Below the pieces are notes generated by a model. That model was not told where the DNA came from and ran no database searches. It was given only the letters and a program-made list of their open reading frames with translations. From assembly GCF_009765165.1 (NCBI RefSeq), contig NZ_VLNU01000001.1, positions 2,345,001 through 2,409,000 on the forward strand: DNA of 64,000 nt. The letters run 5' to 3'. Source of the stretch: Lysobacter panacisoli (GTDB lineage Bacteria; Pseudomonadota; Gammaproteobacteria; Xanthomonadales; Xanthomonadaceae). Shown here piece by piece: positions 21,225 to 32,281 of the stretch. How positions within the stretch are numbered: position 1 is the first letter of the stretch; each line of letters starts with the position of its first letter. Both the position numbers and the translations under genes were made by a program.

Positions 21225-22652
21225 TCAAGCCGCTTCGGCGACGCGCGCATCGGCCGTGCCGAGCGGCGGATCGCCGAACCAGTGCAACGTGTTCGCGAGC
21301 GCGGCGACTTCGCCGACGATGAGCAGCGCCGGCGACTGCACGTCATGGGTGCGCGCGCGTTCGCCAAGGTCGGATAACGTGCCGGTGACGACGCGTTGCT
21401 GCGCTCGCGATCCGTTCTCGATCAGCGCGAACGGCGTCGATGCGGCGCGACCATGCGCGATGAGCTGTGCGGCGAAGTGATCGAGTCCCGCCACGCCCAT
21501 GTACACCGCCAGCGTCTGTCGATCCTGTGCCAGCACGGCCCAGTCGAGCGACGTGTGCGAATCCTTGAAGTGCGCGGTGACGAAGCGCACCGACTGCGCA
21601 TGGTCGCGATGGGTCAGCGGCACGCCGGCATAGGCGGCGCAGGCCAGCGCGGCGGTGATGCCGGGCACGACTTCGTAGTCGATACCGTGCGCGCGCAGCA
21701 CTTCGAGTTCCTCGCCGCCGCGGCCGAACACGAACGGGTCGCCGCCCTTGAGGCGCACCACGCGCTTGCCGGCGAGTGCGTGTTCGAGCATCAGGGCGTG
21801 GATCTGTTCCTGCGTCGCGTGGTGGTTGCCGGCCTGCTTGCCGACTTCGATCCGCTCCGCATCGCGACGCGCGAGTTGCAGCACATCGTCGCTGACGAGA
21901 CGGTCGTGCAGGATCACGTCGGCTTCGTTGAGCACGCGCAAGGCGCGCAGCGTGAGCAGACCGGGATCGCCCGGGCCCGCGCCAACCAGCACGACCGAGC
22001 CGCGCGCGGGCGCGGCGGCTTCGTGCAATGCGGCGCTGAACTCGCGTTCGGCAGCCAGGCGTTGGCGCTGGCGCAGCAAGCGCGGCACCGGGCCCGATAG
22101 CAGACGTTCGAAGAAGCGCCGACGCGCGCCGATCTGCGGATGTCGCGCACGAATGCGCGTGCGCTCGCGGCCGAGCAGTTCGGCCAGGTCGCCCAGCGAC
22201 GCGTCGAGCCGGGTTTCGAGTTCTTCGCGCACATGGCGCGCGAGCATCGGCGCGGTGCCGTTGCTGGAGATCGCCACCTGCACCGGACCGCGGTCGACGC
22301 GCGCGGGGATCTGCACGCTGGACGCCCGCGCGTCGTCGACCACGTTGACCCAGATGCGTTGCGCTTCGCCGGCCTCGGCGACGGCGCGGTTCACTTCGTC
22401 GTCGTCGGTCGCGGCGATAGCCAGCCATGCGCCATCGAGCCAGCGCGGCGCGAACGTGCCGTGCAGGTGCTCGATGCGGCCCTCACTCACGAGCGCCGTC
22501 AGCGCCGCGTTCAGCGCCGGCGCGCCGACCCGGACGATCGCACCCGCGTCGAGCAGGGCGGTCGCCTTGCGCTGCGCCACGGTACCGCCGCCGACCACCA
22601 GCACGGCGCGGCCGCGCAGGTCGGCGAAAACGGGAAACAGCGGGCTGCTCAT
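21225..22652 (-). CDS. cysG: Siroheme synthase (trifunctional CysG)
   Basis: 475 residues (E. coli 457). The N-terminal half is the NAD-dependent precorrin-2 dehydrogenase/ferrochelatase ([14 protein letters not shown], about residues 18-31). The C-terminal half is uroporphyrinogen-III methyltransferase, with [33 protein letters not shown] and [21 protein letters not shown]. Together they make siroheme, the cofactor of CysI, encoded nearby. No strong ribosome site is seen before the ATG at 22652. The open frame continues far upstream but without recognisable protein. It is divergent from cysB. Confidence 0.96.
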   Translation of the reverse strand: MSSPLFPVFADLRGRAVLVVGGGTVAQRKATALLDAGAIVRVGAPALNAALTALVSEGRIEHLHGTFAPRWLDGAWLAIAATDDDEVNRAVAEAGEAQRIWVNVVDDARASSVQIPARVDRGPVQVAISSNGTAPMLARHVREELETRLDASLGDLAELLGRERTRIRARHPQIGARRRFFERLLSGPVPRLLRQRQRLAAEREFSAALHEAAAPARGSVVLVGAGPGDPGLLTLRALRVLNEADVILHDRLVSDDVLQLARRDAERIEVGKQAGNHHATQEQIHALMLEHALAGKRVVRLKGGDPFVFGRGGEELEVLRAHGIDYEVVPGITAALACAAYAGVPLTHRDHAQSVRFVTAHFKDSHTSLDWAVLAQDRQTLAVYMGVAGLDHFAAQLIAHGRAASTPFALIENGSRAQQRVVTGTLSDLGERARTHDVQSPALLIVGEVAALANTLHWFGDPPLGTADARVAEAA

Positions 22653-22913
22653 GGCGTCGATGCGGGCAGGGAAGGGGCGATACCGTGACGCTACCCATGC
22701 ACCCGGACGTGCGGAAATGACGCCGCCGTCTGGGTACATGCCCTTTCGGAATGTCGGAAGACCCCGCGCTGGACATGGCGATCCGGGCGGGGTAGCTTTC
22801 TTCCATCCCTCTATTCGTATCGAGCGATAAATGAAAGCGACGCGCTGTCGAACGCCGGAAATCACGCCGTTCCGCACCGACCGCTTCGCCTCATCCCCAC
22901 CGTCCGCTCCGAC
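22653..22913. promoter_or_regulatory. Divergent cysG/cysB control region
   Basis: A 261-base gene-free region that must hold the promoters of cysG-cysK (-) and cysB (+). It contains the window's relatively AT-rich stretch CTATTCGTATCGAGCGATAA near 22810-22830, a plausible CysB-binding or promoter area. No -35/-10 pair is convincing by eye. Confidence 0.4.
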
Positions 22914-23897
22914 ATGACCCTCACCCAGCTCCGCTACCTCGTCGCCATCGCCGACTCCGGCCTCAACATCACGCTGGCCGCCGAGCGCGTGCACGCGACC
23001 CAGCCGGGCCTGTCCAAACAGCTCAAGCAGCTGGAGGACGAGCTCGGTTTCCAGCTGTTCACGCGCAAGGGGCGGAGCCTGGAATCCATCGCGCCGGCGG
23101 GCGAGCGCGTGCTGATGCACGCGCGCCGCATCCTCGAAGAGGCCGGCAACATCCGCGCCTACGCGGCCAACGAACGCGGCCAGCACAGCGGCCAGCTGGT
23201 GCTCGCGACCACGCACACGCAGGCGCGTTTCGTGCTGCCGACGGTGATCGCCGCGGTGAAGCGCGAGTTCCCGCAGGTCAGCATCCACCTGCAGGCGGTG
23301 GCCGGCGACGAAGTGCTCGAGCAACTCGCGCGCGGCGAAGCCGACCTGGCGGTGATCAGCACCGCCGGTGCCGAACCCGAAGGCGGCGTCGCCGTGCCGC
23401 TGTATCGCTGGCGTCGCGTCGTGCTGGTGCCGCGCACGCATCCGCTGGCTTCGCTGCAACGCGCACCGACGCTGGCCGAACTCGCCGCCCATCCGCTGGT
23501 GAGCTACGAGTCCTCGACGCGCCCGGAATCCTCGCTGCGCCGCACGTTCGCCGAAGCCGGCCTGGAGCCGCAGCTGGCGATGACGGCGCGCGACGCGGAC
23601 CTGATCAAGACCTACGTGCGCGCCGGCCTCGGCGTGGGCCTGCTGGCCGAGATGGCGATCGGCGCGCGCGACGAAGACCTGAAGGCACTGCCGGCACCGG
23701 ACGCGCTGCCGGAGTGCATCACCTGGGCGGTGATCCCGCGTGCGCGCGTGCTGCGCGAGTACGCGCTCGCGCTGCTGCACGGCGTGGCGCCGCAACTCGA
23801 CCGCCGCGACCTGCGCCGCGTGCTGGAAGGCAACCTGGAACCGCAGTGGCCGAAGGCGCCGGGCTGGCGCGAGTTGAGCCAACCGATCACGACCTGA
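22914..23897 (+). CDS. cysB: LysR-type regulator CysB
   Basis: 327 residues (E. coli CysB 324). The N-terminal winged helix (about 1-60, [34 protein letters not shown]) and the inducer domain (about 90-300) carry the CysB-specific [11 protein letters not shown] and ADLAVISTA blocks. In other bacteria CysB activates sulfate-assimilation genes when N-acetylserine or O-acetylserine signals sulfur need. Here it stands at the centre of the cys island, divergent from cysG-cysK, which fits local control plus autoregulation. Confidence 0.93.
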   Translation: MTLTQLRYLVAIADSGLNITLAAERVHATQPGLSKQLKQLEDELGFQLFTRKGRSLESIAPAGERVLMHARRILEEAGNIRAYAANERGQHSGQLVLATTHTQARFVLPTVIAAVKREFPQVSIHLQAVAGDEVLEQLARGEADLAVISTAGAEPEGGVAVPLYRWRRVVLVPRTHPLASLQRAPTLAELAAHPLVSYESSTRPESSLRRTFAEAGLEPQLAMTARDADLIKTYVRAGLGVGLLAEMAIGARDEDLKALPAPDALPECITWAVIPRARVLREYALALLHGVAPQLDRRDLRRVLEGNLEPQWPKAPGWRELSQPITT

Positions 23898-23940
23898 GCG
23901 CGCGCGAGGCACGCGTGCTCCTTCACGCCGGAGAGCCGAC

Positions 23941-24321
23941 ATGCCGCTGGTGACGTTGACCGTCCGCAAACCCACCGCCGTCGAGCGCAAGTCAGCCGTG
24001 CTCGATGCCGTGCACGCCGCGCTCGTGGCCTCCGGCGTGCCGGACACCGACCGCTTCCAGCGCGTGTTCGAGCTGGACGCCGCCGATTTCCGCTACGACC
24101 CGGGCTATCCCGACGCCGCTTCACCGCGCGGCGACGACTTCGTGCTGATCGAGATCCTGTGGTCGATCGGACGCAGCGTGAAGGTGAAGAAGAAGTTCCT
24201 CGCCGACCTGATGGAGCGCCTGGCGCACGCAGGGCTGGAGCCGGAACACGTGATGGTGGTGTTCAAGGAAACGACCTGGGAGAACTGGTCGTTCGCGGGT
24301 GGAAGGTTGATTCATACCTGA
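23941..24321 (+). CDS. Tautomerase-superfamily protein
   Basis: 126 residues beginning MPLVTLTV, so the processed protein would expose the catalytic Pro1 of the 4-oxalocrotonate tautomerase superfamily. The longer length fits the Tautomerase_2 group, and the [24 protein letters not shown] and [18 protein letters not shown] stretches match that group. The substrate is not predictable. GGAG lies 9 bases before the ATG. It follows cysB by 43 bases, with no obvious sulfur role. Confidence 0.82.
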   Translation: MPLVTLTVRKPTAVERKSAVLDAVHAALVASGVPDTDRFQRVFELDAADFRYDPGYPDAASPRGDDFVLIEILWSIGRSVKVKKKFLADLMERLAHAGLEPEHVMVVFKETTWENWSFAGGRLIHT

Positions 24322-24339
24322 CGCGCTTCGCGCGTTCCC

Positions 24340-24480
24340 CCTCTTCCGCCCTTCGGGCACCTTCTCCCGCAAGCGGAGAAGGAAGAACCATCAGCGCTCG
24401 CCAGCTCCTGGCCCCCCTTGCGGGAGAGGGACAGGCCGCGGAGCGGCCAGGGAGAGGGGTGTGGACGCCAACCACTCCCC
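24340..24480. repeat. Interspersed intergenic repeat (CCCTCTYCC/GGGAGAGGG type), copy A
   Basis: The gap between the tautomerase and cysH stops is filled by a hairpin-rich element. It runs from CCCTCTTCCGCCCTTCGGGC through CTTCTCCCGCAAGCGGAGAAGG to a GGGAGAGGG-containing end. A related copy, with the matching CTTCGGGTGCCTTTCCCCGCGAGGGG segment, sits between sufC and sufB at 47400-47492. Such elements are common in Xanthomonadaceae. Here it separates convergent genes and could end both transcripts. Confidence 0.7.
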
Positions 24481-24483
24481 CCC

Positions 24484-25224
24484 TCACGCCGCGTTGGGCT
24501 CGCTGTCGAAGTGCAGCCCGCACTCACGCTTCAGGCCGAAAAAACGCGTGTCTTCCTCGTTCATGCCGGCCTCCAGCGGACGCGTGGTGTGCACGTCGCC
24601 GATGGACACGTAGCCCTGATGCCAGAGCGGGTGGTAGGGCAGATCGTGGCGTTGCAGGTACTGCCACACGTCGCGGTCGCTCCAGTCGGCGATCGGGTGC
24701 AGCTTCCAGCGGCCGTCGCGCAGTTGCAGGAAATCGATCTGCGCGCGCGTGCGCGACTGACTGCGACGCAGGCCGGCGATCCACGTGCGAACGCCGAGTT
24801 CGTCCAGCGCACGCTGCATCGGTTCGACCTTGCGCATGCGGTTGTAGCGCTCGATGCCGTCGAGCCCACCTTCCCACAGCTTGCCAAGGCGCGCTTCCAT
24901 CCATGCGATGCCGATCTGCGGGCGATAGACCTTGAGGTTCAGGCCGAGGCGGTCGGTGAGCGAATCGATGAAGCGGTAGGTTTCCGGGAACAGGTAGCCC
25001 GTGTCGATCAGGATCACCGGAACGTCCGGCAACTGGCGCGTCACCAGGTGCAGCGACACGGCGGCCTGAGCGCCGAAGCTGGACGACAGCGCGTGCTCGC
25101 CGGCGGTGTGTTCCAGGGCCCAGGCGATGCGTTCTTCGGCACTGCGTTCGCCGAGCCACTGGTTGAGCTCGGCGAGTGCGCGCGGGGATTCGGCGGCGGT
25201 GACGGGATCGGGGGGCGTGCTCAT
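24484..25224 (-). CDS. cysH: Phosphoadenylylsulfate (PAPS) reductase
   Basis: 246 residues (E. coli 244). It reduces PAPS to sulfite with thioredoxin. The PP-loop region [15 protein letters not shown] is followed by [15 protein letters not shown], and the catalytic Cys235 lies in the C-terminal ECGLH. The paired cysteines that hold the 4Fe-4S cluster of APS reductases are absent, so PAPS is the expected substrate, in keeping with the APS kinase domain of the nearby CysNC. The start overlaps the cysI stop as ATGA; it is the last gene of cysJIH. Confidence 0.96.
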   Translation of the reverse strand: MSTPPDPVTAAESPRALAELNQWLGERSAEERIAWALEHTAGEHALSSSFGAQAAVSLHLVTRQLPDVPVILIDTGYLFPETYRFIDSLTDRLGLNLKVYRPQIGIAWMEARLGKLWEGGLDGIERYNRMRKVEPMQRALDELGVRTWIAGLRRSQSRTRAQIDFLQLRDGRWKLHPIADWSDRDVWQYLQRHDLPYHPLWHQGYVSIGDVHTTRPLEAGMNEEDTRFFGLKRECGLHFDSEPNAA

Positions 25225-26948
25225 GCTGCGTTCTCGGTGCGCAGTTGCAGTGGAATCGCCGGGCGGCTCGGGACGATGCCGACGCGGACGAGGAAATCAC
25301 CGAAGCCTTCGTCATCGACGCGTTCGGCGGAGTAGCGGGCAAACACCGGATCGAGCGCTTCGAGGATGCGCGCTTCGTCGATGTTCTCGCGGTACAGCGT
25401 GTTCAGGCGCTGGCCGCGATGGTCCGCGCCCAGCATCAGGTTGTAGCGGCCGGGCGCCTTGCCGACCAGCGCGATCTCGCCCAGGTACGGGCGCGAGCAA
25501 CCGTTCGGGCAGCCGCTGATGCGCAGGTGGATCGGCGCATCGCGCAGGCCGTGCGTGTCCAGCAGCGATTGCACTTTGTCGGTCAACTCGGGCAGGTAGC
25601 GCTCCGCCTCCGCCATCGCCAAGCCGCAGGTCGGCAGCGCGACGCAGGCCAGCGCGTTCTTCTTCAGCGGCGTCGCCGAGACGTGCGTGTCCAGATCATG
25701 CTCGGCGACCAGCGCATCGACGCGCGCGCGCAGCGCCGCTGGCACGCCGGCGATCACGAGGTTCTGGTTGGGCGTGAGGCGGAACTGCGCGCCGTCGCCG
25801 GCATCGTCCAGCACGCGCGCGATCTCGCGCAGGCCGGTGAGGTGGTTCACACCGTCGCGATCCCAGATGCGCCCGGCGACGACGCGCAGGGTCAGGTGCG
25901 CGCGGCCGTCGCCGTCCTCGTTTCCATCCGAATCGATCCATCCGAAACGGTCGCCGTTATGGACGAAATCGAACGGACGCGCCGGCTTGAGGAGGAAGCC
26001 GGCACGCCGTTCGACCTCGCCCTTGAACCAGTCGAGGCCACGGTCGTCGATGGTGTACTTCAGTCGTGCGCGCTTGCGCAGTACGCGGTTGCCGAAGTCG
26101 CGCTGCGCGGTCACGACGGCCTCGGCCACCGCGATGAGCTGCTCCGGCGTGACGAAACCGATCACGTCGCCAAGGCGCGGATAGGTTTCCGGATCGCCGT
26201 GGGTGGCGCCCATGCCGCCACCGATGCTGACGTTGTAGCCGGCCACGATGCCGTCCTCGATGACGGCGATGAAGCCCAGGTCCTGCGCGAACACGTCGAC
26301 GTCGTTGTATGGCGGGATGGCGAAGCCGATCTTGAACTTGCGCGGCAGGTAGGTCGCGCCGTAGACCGGCTCTTCCTCGCCGCCGCTGCCGGCGACGCGC
26401 TCTTCGTCCAGCCAGATCTCGTAGTAGGCGCGGGTGTTCGGCAGCAGGTGTTCCGACAACGCCGCCGCCTGCGCATGCACGGTGGCATGTGCGGCGGACT
26501 GCAGCGGATTGGCGGCGACCGCGACGTTGCGGTTGACGTCGCCGCAGGCGGCGAGCGTGTCGATCAAGGCGGCGTTGATCGCCTGCATCGTCGACTTCAA
26601 CTCGGTCTTGATCACGCCGTGGAACTGGAATGCCTGGCGCGTGGTGATGCGCAGACCGCGTTCGGCGTAGGTCGTGGCGATGGCATCGAGCGCGAGCCAC
26701 TGCGCCGGCGTCACCACGCCGCCGGGCGTGCGCGTGCGGATCATGAAAGCGTACGCCGGTTCCAGCTTGGCCAGGCGGCGTTCCTCGCGGATGTCGCGAT
26801 CGTCCTGCTGGTAGCTGCCGTGGTACTTGATCAGCGTCTGGTCGTCTTCGTTGAGCGCGCCGGTCACCGGATTGGCGAGCGACTCCAGCAGCGTGCCGCG
26901 CAGGCGCGCGCTGTGCTGCTTGATGTCCTCGACGGAATGGCTGCTCAT
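25221..26948 (-). CDS. cysI: Sulfite reductase hemoprotein beta subunit
   Basis: 575 residues (E. coli 570). It reduces sulfite to sulfide at a siroheme coupled to a 4Fe-4S cluster. The four cluster ligands are Cys435, Cys441 (CVALPTC), Cys480 and Cys484 (CPNGC), almost the same numbers as in E. coli. The siroheme-contact [13 protein letters not shown] block is present near residue 100. I chose the start at 26948, where the ATG overlaps the cysJ stop by one base (TGATG). Electrons come from CysJ, encoded just upstream. Confidence 0.97.
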   Translation of the reverse strand: MSSHSVEDIKQHSARLRGTLLESLANPVTGALNEDDQTLIKYHGSYQQDDRDIREERRLAKLEPAYAFMIRTRTPGGVVTPAQWLALDAIATTYAERGLRITTRQAFQFHGVIKTELKSTMQAINAALIDTLAACGDVNRNVAVAANPLQSAAHATVHAQAAALSEHLLPNTRAYYEIWLDEERVAGSGGEEEPVYGATYLPRKFKIGFAIPPYNDVDVFAQDLGFIAVIEDGIVAGYNVSIGGGMGATHGDPETYPRLGDVIGFVTPEQLIAVAEAVVTAQRDFGNRVLRKRARLKYTIDDRGLDWFKGEVERRAGFLLKPARPFDFVHNGDRFGWIDSDGNEDGDGRAHLTLRVVAGRIWDRDGVNHLTGLREIARVLDDAGDGAQFRLTPNQNLVIAGVPAALRARVDALVAEHDLDTHVSATPLKKNALACVALPTCGLAMAEAERYLPELTDKVQSLLDTHGLRDAPIHLRISGCPNGCSRPYLGEIALVGKAPGRYNLMLGADHRGQRLNTLYRENIDEARILEALDPVFARYSAERVDDEGFGDFLVRVGIVPSRPAIPLQLRTENAA

Positions 26949-28807
26949 CAGTACACGTCCCGGGCGTAGCGTCCCTGCTGCTGCAGGGTGTTGAGGTAGT
27001 CGTTGGCGTCTTCGGCTGACCGGCCGCCGTGTTCGACGACGATGGACAGCAACGTGTCGTGCACGTCCTTCGCCATGCGCGTCGCGTCGCCGCACACGTA
27101 AAAATGCGCGCCGTTCTCCAGCCAGTCGAACAGCTCGCGTCCGCGTTCGCGCAGTCGGTCCTGCACATAGACTTTTCGCGAATCCCTCGCAAAAGCCCGC
27201 ACATCCATGTGCGGACTCTTCACGTGATCACGCGAGAAAGCGAGGTCGAGGCGGTGCAGCGTTCCGTCCTTGAGCGCCTGCTGCCACTCGACCTGATAGA
27301 GGAAGTCGCTGCGGAAATGCGGGTTTCCGAACAGCAGCCAGTTGCGGCCACCGGCGCCGACCGTCGCGCGCTCCTGCACGAACGCGCGGAACGGGGCGAC
27401 GCCGGTGCCCGGACCGACCATCACGATGTCGCGCGAGGCATCCGCTGGAAGGCGGAAGCGCTCGTTGTGTTCGATGAACACCGGAAGGCGCGCGCCTTCC
27501 TCGGCGCGTGCGAAATGGTTCGACGCCGCGCCCCAGCGCAGGCCGTCGCCGTCGTCGTACTCGAGGTGCGCGACGGTGAGGTGGACTTCGTTGCCGACGT
27601 GCTTCTGGCTGGAGGCGATCGAGTACAGGCGCGGTGTCAGCGGACGCAGCGCCGCGACCAGCTCCTGCGCCGTCCACGCCGCAGGATGCCGGCGCAGCAG
27701 GTCGATCACCTGCGAGTGTTCGAGCAGCTTCGCGAGCGCAGGCTGCTGGTCCGGTGCGAGCAGGCGGTTGAGGTCGTCGCTGCGTGCCTGTGCGGCATGG
27801 CTGGCGACGAACGGTCGGGCGAGCTTGGTCAGTTCGCGCTTGTCGGAGAGCCATTGGCGCAGCGGCAACGCATGGCCTGCATGTTCGATGGATTCGTCGC
27901 CGTCGAGCTCCAGCGTGGACAGGATCGCGTCGACCAGCGCCGGTGGATTCGTCGGCCACAGGCCGAGCGCGTCGCCGGGTTCGTAATGCAGACCGGAGCC
28001 TTCCAGCGACAGTTCGATGTGGCGCACGTCCTTGCTGCTGCCACGCGTGGTGATGCGCTGGTTGAGCAGCAGCTCGGCGGAGAACGGCGCCTCGCGGTGA
28101 TGGGTGGGCGCGGCCGGCAACGGGCGCAGCGGCGTGACCGTCGCCAGCGGCGCGGATGGCTTGAGCGCTTCCTTCGCCTTGGCCAGCGCCTGCGCGAGCC
28201 ACGGCGTGGCGATCGTCTCGATGTCGAGGTCGGCATCGGCGCGCGGCAGCAGACGCGTCGCGCCCAGTTCAGCGAGGCGCGCATCGAGCTTCTGCCCGAT
28301 CGCGCAGAACTGCGGATAGCTGGAATCGCCGAGGCCGAGCACGGCGTAGCGCAGCTGCTTCAGTTCCGGCGCGCGCTTGCCAGCGAGGAAGTCGACCAGT
28401 GCACGCGCGTCGTCGGGCGGGTCGCCGTCGCCCTGCGTGCTGATGACGACATACAGGGCGCGTTCGTCCTTGAGTTCGCGCACCGGATACGCGTCGGCGC
28501 GCACCAAACGGACGGCGAGGCCGGCGGCTTCGCCCTGGCGGGCGAGCTGTTCGGCCAGGCGCTTGGCGTTGCCGGTCTGGCTGCCGTACACGACGGTCAG
28601 GCGTCCCGCCGCCTGGGCTTCGGCCGCGGGCGCTGGAACCGTTTGCGCGGCGTTGCCGGCACGGCTGGCCAACCCGGCGGCGTAGCCCGACAGCCACCAC
28701 AATGCATGCGCATCCAGGCCGTCGGTGACACGCGCGAGCGCCCCCAACCGGTCTTCGGTCAGGGGCGTTGCAAGGGCGGCCGGAACATTGGGGAGGGGTG
28801 CCGACAT
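26948..28807 (-). CDS. cysJ: Sulfite reductase [NADPH] flavoprotein alpha subunit
   Basis: 619 residues (E. coli 599). It moves electrons from NADPH through FAD and FMN to CysI. The order is a flavodoxin domain (about 65-205, [17 protein letters not shown]), an FAD-binding domain with RLYSIASSQ, then an NADP domain with [17 protein letters not shown], ending in the family terminus RDVY. I prefer the ATG at 28807; a GTG at 28834 would add nine Pro-rich residues. It is the first gene of cysJIH and is divergent from cysD. Confidence 0.96.
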   Translation of the reverse strand: MSAPLPNVPAALATPLTEDRLGALARVTDGLDAHALWWLSGYAAGLASRAGNAAQTVPAPAAEAQAAGRLTVVYGSQTGNAKRLAEQLARQGEAAGLAVRLVRADAYPVRELKDERALYVVISTQGDGDPPDDARALVDFLAGKRAPELKQLRYAVLGLGDSSYPQFCAIGQKLDARLAELGATRLLPRADADLDIETIATPWLAQALAKAKEALKPSAPLATVTPLRPLPAAPTHHREAPFSAELLLNQRITTRGSSKDVRHIELSLEGSGLHYEPGDALGLWPTNPPALVDAILSTLELDGDESIEHAGHALPLRQWLSDKRELTKLARPFVASHAAQARSDDLNRLLAPDQQPALAKLLEHSQVIDLLRRHPAAWTAQELVAALRPLTPRLYSIASSQKHVGNEVHLTVAHLEYDDGDGLRWGAASNHFARAEEGARLPVFIEHNERFRLPADASRDIVMVGPGTGVAPFRAFVQERATVGAGGRNWLLFGNPHFRSDFLYQVEWQQALKDGTLHRLDLAFSRDHVKSPHMDVRAFARDSRKVYVQDRLRERGRELFDWLENGAHFYVCGDATRMAKDVHDTLLSIVVEHGGRSAEDANDYLNTLQQQGRYARDVY

Positions 28808-28928
28808 CGGCGGTGGTCTGGGCGGCGGGGACACCAGCAGGCTAGGCCCCCACCGTCGCCATATGAAAGGAACAGGGGTTATGCGCTCATGCCGGCGGCT
28901 TATTTCCAGCCCGACATACCGCCGTTCC

Positions 28929-28934
28929 TACAAT
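28929..28934 (+). promoter_or_regulatory. Candidate -10 element of cysD-cysNC
   Basis: TACAAT, five of six matches to the sigma-70 -10 consensus, 77 bases before the cysD ATG. No -35-like hexamer is found at 15-18 bases upstream, which is the pattern expected of an activator-dependent promoter. The 100 bases upstream, between cysJ and cysD, are AT-richer (for example CATATGAAAGG, GGCTTATTTCC) and are candidate CysB sites. Confidence 0.45.
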
Positions 28935-29011
28935 GTGGTCAGATAGCCGCGAGCGCCGCGCCCGGACGGTCCGGGCCGCATTCAACCGCGGTTTCGCAAG
29001 ATCAAAGCCCG

Positions 29012-29923
29012 ATGAGCCTGCCTGTAGACCTGAGCCACCTCGATCGTCTCGAAGCCGAGAGCATCCACATCCTGCGCGAGGTGGCGGCGGAGTTCCGCAA
29101 CCCCGTGATGCTGTATTCGATCGGCAAGGACAGCTCGGTGCTGCTGCACCTGCTGCTCAAGGCCTTCCACCCGGCGCGTCCGCCGATCCCGCTGCTGCAC
29201 GTCGATACTGGCTGGAAGTTCCGCGAGATGATCGCCTTCCGCGACCGCCGCGCCACCGAAACCGGCGTCGAACTGCGCGTCCATACCAATGCCGACGGCG
29301 TGGCCCAGGGCGTTGGCCCGATCAGCCACGGCGCCACGGTCCACACCGACGTGATGAAGACTCAGGCGCTCAAGCAGGCCCTGGACCATCACGGCTTCGA
29401 TGCCGCGATCGGCGGGGCGCGCCGCGACGAAGAGAAATCGCGCGCGAAGGAACGCATCTTCTCGTTCCGCAATGCGCAGCACCGCTGGGATCCGAAGAGC
29501 CAGCGGCCGGAACTGTGGAACCTCTACAACACCCGCATCCACAAGGGCGAATCGGTGCGCGTGTTCCCGCTGTCCAACTGGACCGAACTGGACGTGTGGC
29601 TGTACATCTACCGCGAGAGGATCCCGGTGCCGTCGCTGTACTTCGCCGCCGAACGCCCGGTGGTGGAACGCGATGGCGCGCTGATCCTGGTCGACGACGA
29701 ACGCCTGCCGCTGCGCGATGGTGAGACGCCAACGAACAGGCGCGTGCGCTTCCGTACGCTCGGCTGCTATCCGCTGACCGGCGCGATCGAATCCGACGCC
29801 GACACGCTGGAGAAGGTCATCGCCGAGATGCTCGTCGCCACGACATCGGAGAGGCAGGGGCGCGTGATCGACCATGATCCGTCCGCGTCGATGGAGAAGA
29901 AGAAGCAGGAGGGGTATTTCTGA
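29012..29923 (+). CDS. cysD: Sulfate adenylyltransferase subunit 2
   Basis: 303 residues (E. coli 302). This small subunit of ATP sulfurylase makes APS from sulfate and ATP. The PP-loop is [18 protein letters not shown], followed by [14 protein letters not shown] and the family block [16 protein letters not shown]. The C-terminus ends in the typical [10 protein letters not shown]. The ATG of cysNC overlaps its stop by one base, so the two subunits are coupled. It is divergent from cysJIH. Confidence 0.97.
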   Translation: MSLPVDLSHLDRLEAESIHILREVAAEFRNPVMLYSIGKDSSVLLHLLLKAFHPARPPIPLLHVDTGWKFREMIAFRDRRATETGVELRVHTNADGVAQGVGPISHGATVHTDVMKTQALKQALDHHGFDAAIGGARRDEEKSRAKERIFSFRNAQHRWDPKSQRPELWNLYNTRIHKGESVRVFPLSNWTELDVWLYIYRERIPVPSLYFAAERPVVERDGALILVDDERLPLRDGETPTNRRVRFRTLGCYPLTGAIESDADTLEKVIAEMLVATTSERQGRVIDHDPSASMEKKKQEGYF

Positions 29924-31806
29924 TGACGCGCGCACACGACGCCGATGCTGCCGTCGCCTCCTACCTGGCCCGGCACGAATCCCGCGACCTGCTGCGTTTC
30001 ATCACCTGCGGCAGCGTCGACGACGGCAAGAGCACGCTGATCGGACGGTTGCTGTTCGAGAGCCGCGCACTGTTCGCCGACCAGCTCGCCGCACTGGAAT
30101 CCGACAGCCGCCGCCACGGCACGCAGGGCGACGAGATCGACTACGCGTTGCTGCTCGACGGCCTTTCGGCCGAGCGCGAGCAGGGCATCACCATCGATGT
30201 CGCCTACCGGTTCTTCAACACCGACAAGCGCAAGTTCATCGTCGCCGACTGCCCGGGCCACGAGCAGTACACGCGCAACATGGCCACCGGTGCGTCGACC
30301 GCCGACGTCGCGGTGGTGCTGGTCGATGCGCGCAAGGGACTGCTCGCGCAAACGCGCCGGCACAGCTACATCGTCTCGCTGCTCGGCATCCGCCACGTGC
30401 TGCTGGCGGTGAACAAGATGGACCTGGTGGGTTACGACTTCGCGGTGTTCGACGAAATCGTCGCGGGCTATCGCGAACTCGCCGCGCAACTGGGCATCGA
30501 GCACGTCCAGGCGATTCCGCTGTCGGCGCTGCGTGGCGACAACCTGCGCGAGCGTTCGGCCAACACGCCGTGGTACGACGGCCCGAGCGTGCTCGATTAC
30601 CTGGAGACGATCGAGCCCGTGCGCACTGAACGCGAGCTCGGTTTCCGTCTGCCGGTGCAGTGGGTGAACCGCCCGAACCAGGATTTCCGCGGCTTCGCCG
30701 GCACGGTCGCGGCCGGCAGCATCCGCCCCGGAGACGAAGTCGTCGCGCTTCCGTCGGGCCGACGCTCGAGCGTCGCGCGCATCGTCACCGCCGACGGCGA
30801 CCTCGACGTCGCGCGCGAAGGGCAGGCGATCACGCTGACCCTGCGCGATGAACTCGACATCAGTCGTGGCGATGTCATCGCCGACGCGCACGATCCGCCG
30901 CAGGTCGCCGACCAGTTCGCCGCGCATGTGCTGTGGATGGGCGAACAGCCGCTGCTGCCGGGACGTCCGTATTGGCTGAAGATCGGCGCGCGCACGGTCA
31001 GCGCCAGCGTCACCGAGATCAAGCACAAGACCGACGTGAACACGCAGGAGCCGCTTGCGGCCAAGCACCTGGAACTCAACGAGGTCGGTTTCTGCAATCT
31101 CTACCTCGACCAGGGCGTGCCGTTCGAGGCCTACGCCGACAACCGCGCGATGGGCGGTTTCATCCTGATCGACCGGCAGACCAGCGCCACCGTCGCCGCC
31201 GGCACGCTCGCGTTCGCGCTGCGCCGCGCCGGCAACATCCATTGGCAGCATCTGGATGTGGACAAGGCAGCGCGTGCGCGGATCAAGGGCCAGGTGCCGC
31301 GCGTGCTCTGGTTCACCGGCCTGTCCGGTTCGGGCAAGTCCACCATCGCCAATCTCGTCGACAAGCGCCTGCACGCGATGGGGTACCACACCTTCATCCT
31401 CGACGGCGACAACGTGCGCCACGGACTCAACAAGGACCTGGGCTTCACGGCCGAGGACCGCGTCGAGAACATCCGTCGCGTCGCCGAAGTCGCGAAGCTG
31501 ATGAGCGATGCCGGACTGATCGTGCTGGTGAGCTTCATTTCGCCGTTCCGCGCCGAACGGCGCATGGCGCGCGAGCTGTTCGCACCGGGCGAGTTCGTCG
31601 AGGTGCACATCGACACGCCGCTCGCCGTCGCCGAACAGCGCGACGTGAAGGGTCTGTACGCGAAGGCGCGCGCGGGCCAGCTGCGCAACTTCACCGGCAT
31701 CGATTCGCCGTACGAAGTGCCGGAAGCGGCGGAGCTTCGCCTCGATACCGTGAGCGAATCGGCCGAGCGACTGGCGCAGAGGGTGATCGATTACGTGACG
31801 GGCTGA
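29923..31806 (+). CDS. cysNC: Fused sulfate adenylyltransferase subunit 1 / APS kinase
   Basis: 627 residues. The N-terminal CysN GTPase (about 1-445) has GSVDDGKS at 30-37, the [17 protein letters not shown] switch II and NKMD. The C-terminal CysC APS kinase (about 455-627) has a P-loop GLSGSGKS at 466-473, [12 protein letters not shown] and [12 protein letters not shown] hydrolysis by CysN drives APS formation, and CysC then makes PAPS for CysH. The fusion is known in Xanthomonas and rhizobial NodQ. It ends the island before a strong terminator. Confidence 0.97.
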   Translation: MTRAHDADAAVASYLARHESRDLLRFITCGSVDDGKSTLIGRLLFESRALFADQLAALESDSRRHGTQGDEIDYALLLDGLSAEREQGITIDVAYRFFNTDKRKFIVADCPGHEQYTRNMATGASTADVAVVLVDARKGLLAQTRRHSYIVSLLGIRHVLLAVNKMDLVGYDFAVFDEIVAGYRELAAQLGIEHVQAIPLSALRGDNLRERSANTPWYDGPSVLDYLETIEPVRTERELGFRLPVQWVNRPNQDFRGFAGTVAAGSIRPGDEVVALPSGRRSSVARIVTADGDLDVAREGQAITLTLRDELDISRGDVIADAHDPPQVADQFAAHVLWMGEQPLLPGRPYWLKIGARTVSASVTEIKHKTDVNTQEPLAAKHLELNEVGFCNLYLDQGVPFEAYADNRAMGGFILIDRQTSATVAAGTLAFALRRAGNIHWQHLDVDKAARARIKGQVPRVLWFTGLSGSGKSTIANLVDKRLHAMGYHTFILDGDNVRHGLNKDLGFTAEDRVENIRRVAEVAKLMSDAGLIVLVSFISPFRAERRMARELFAPGEFVEVHIDTPLAVAEQRDVKGLYAKARAGQLRNFTGIDSPYEVPEAAELRLDTVSESAERLAQRVIDYVTG

Positions 31807-31829
31807 CGCCCGGCCGTATCGCAGACATG

Positions 31830-31857
31830 AAAAACCCCGGCATGCGCCGGGGTTTTT
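31830..31857. terminator. Strong bidirectional rho-independent terminator
   Basis: An A-run, then the stem CCCCGGC / GCCGGGG with a 3-base loop region, then TTTTT. It reads as an intrinsic terminator on both strands and ends cysNC (+) and the GlsB-family gene (-). Confidence 0.92.
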
Positions 31858-31878
31858 CGTTTGTCGGCGAGTCGCCGA

Positions 31879-32124
31879 TCAGCCCGCCTTCGGCGTCTTC
31901 CTGCGAATCAACTCGTACAGGAACAGCAACGCAATGGCGCAGAGGATCGACACGATGAAGCCCAAGGCTCCACCGCCGCCGTAGAGCAGGCTGCCGATCC
32001 AGGCACCTGCGATGCCGAGCAGGATGGTGACGATCCAGCCCATCGGATCCGCGCCGGGCTTGAAGAACCGCGCCAGTACACCAATTACCGCACCGATGAT
32101 GATCGTCCAGAGCAGACTGCCCAT
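31879..32124 (-). CDS. GlsB/YeaQ/YmgE family stress-associated membrane protein
   Basis: 81 residues with three hydrophobic helices (about 3-20, 27-45, 50-70) and the family's Gly-rich pattern: LLWTIIIGAVIGVLARFFKPG, then GWIVTILLGIAGAWIGSLL. Members are small inner-membrane proteins often induced by stress; the molecular function is unknown. I chose the start at 32124 because AGGAGA lies 5 bases upstream; the frame stays open further with no protein-like content. It is a single gene. Confidence 0.9.
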   Translation of the reverse strand: MGSLLWTIIIGAVIGVLARFFKPGADPMGWIVTILLGIAGAWIGSLLYGGGGALGFIVSILCAIALLFLYELIRRKTPKAG

Positions 32125-32231
32125 AGCGTTCTCCTGTGGTGGGTGATGCGAGGGGGATCGTAACAGCGCGCAGGCCGGGCGATGACGGCCGTCCGACGGA
32201 TGGACGGCCGCGGCGGCCGGCGGGCACCGAA

Positions 32232-32256
32232 AAGGAAAGCCCCGCCGGAGCGGGGC
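32232..32256 (-). terminator. Rho-independent terminator of the M20 peptidase gene
   Basis: A 7-base GC stem (GCCCCGC / GCGGGGC) with a 4-base loop. On the minus strand it is followed by TTTCCTTTTC. It lies about 25 bases after the peptidase stop. Confidence 0.75.
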
Positions 32257-32281
32257 CTTCATCCTTCGCTGTGCCTGATGA

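Noticed and set aside
22653-24047. Upstream extension of cysG into a 940-codon protein
   Set aside because: The extension is antisense to cysB and the tautomerase. The siroheme synthase family begins at position 22652.
27029-29011. Upstream extension of cysD
   Set aside because: It is antisense to cysJ; the CysD family N-terminus begins at 29012.
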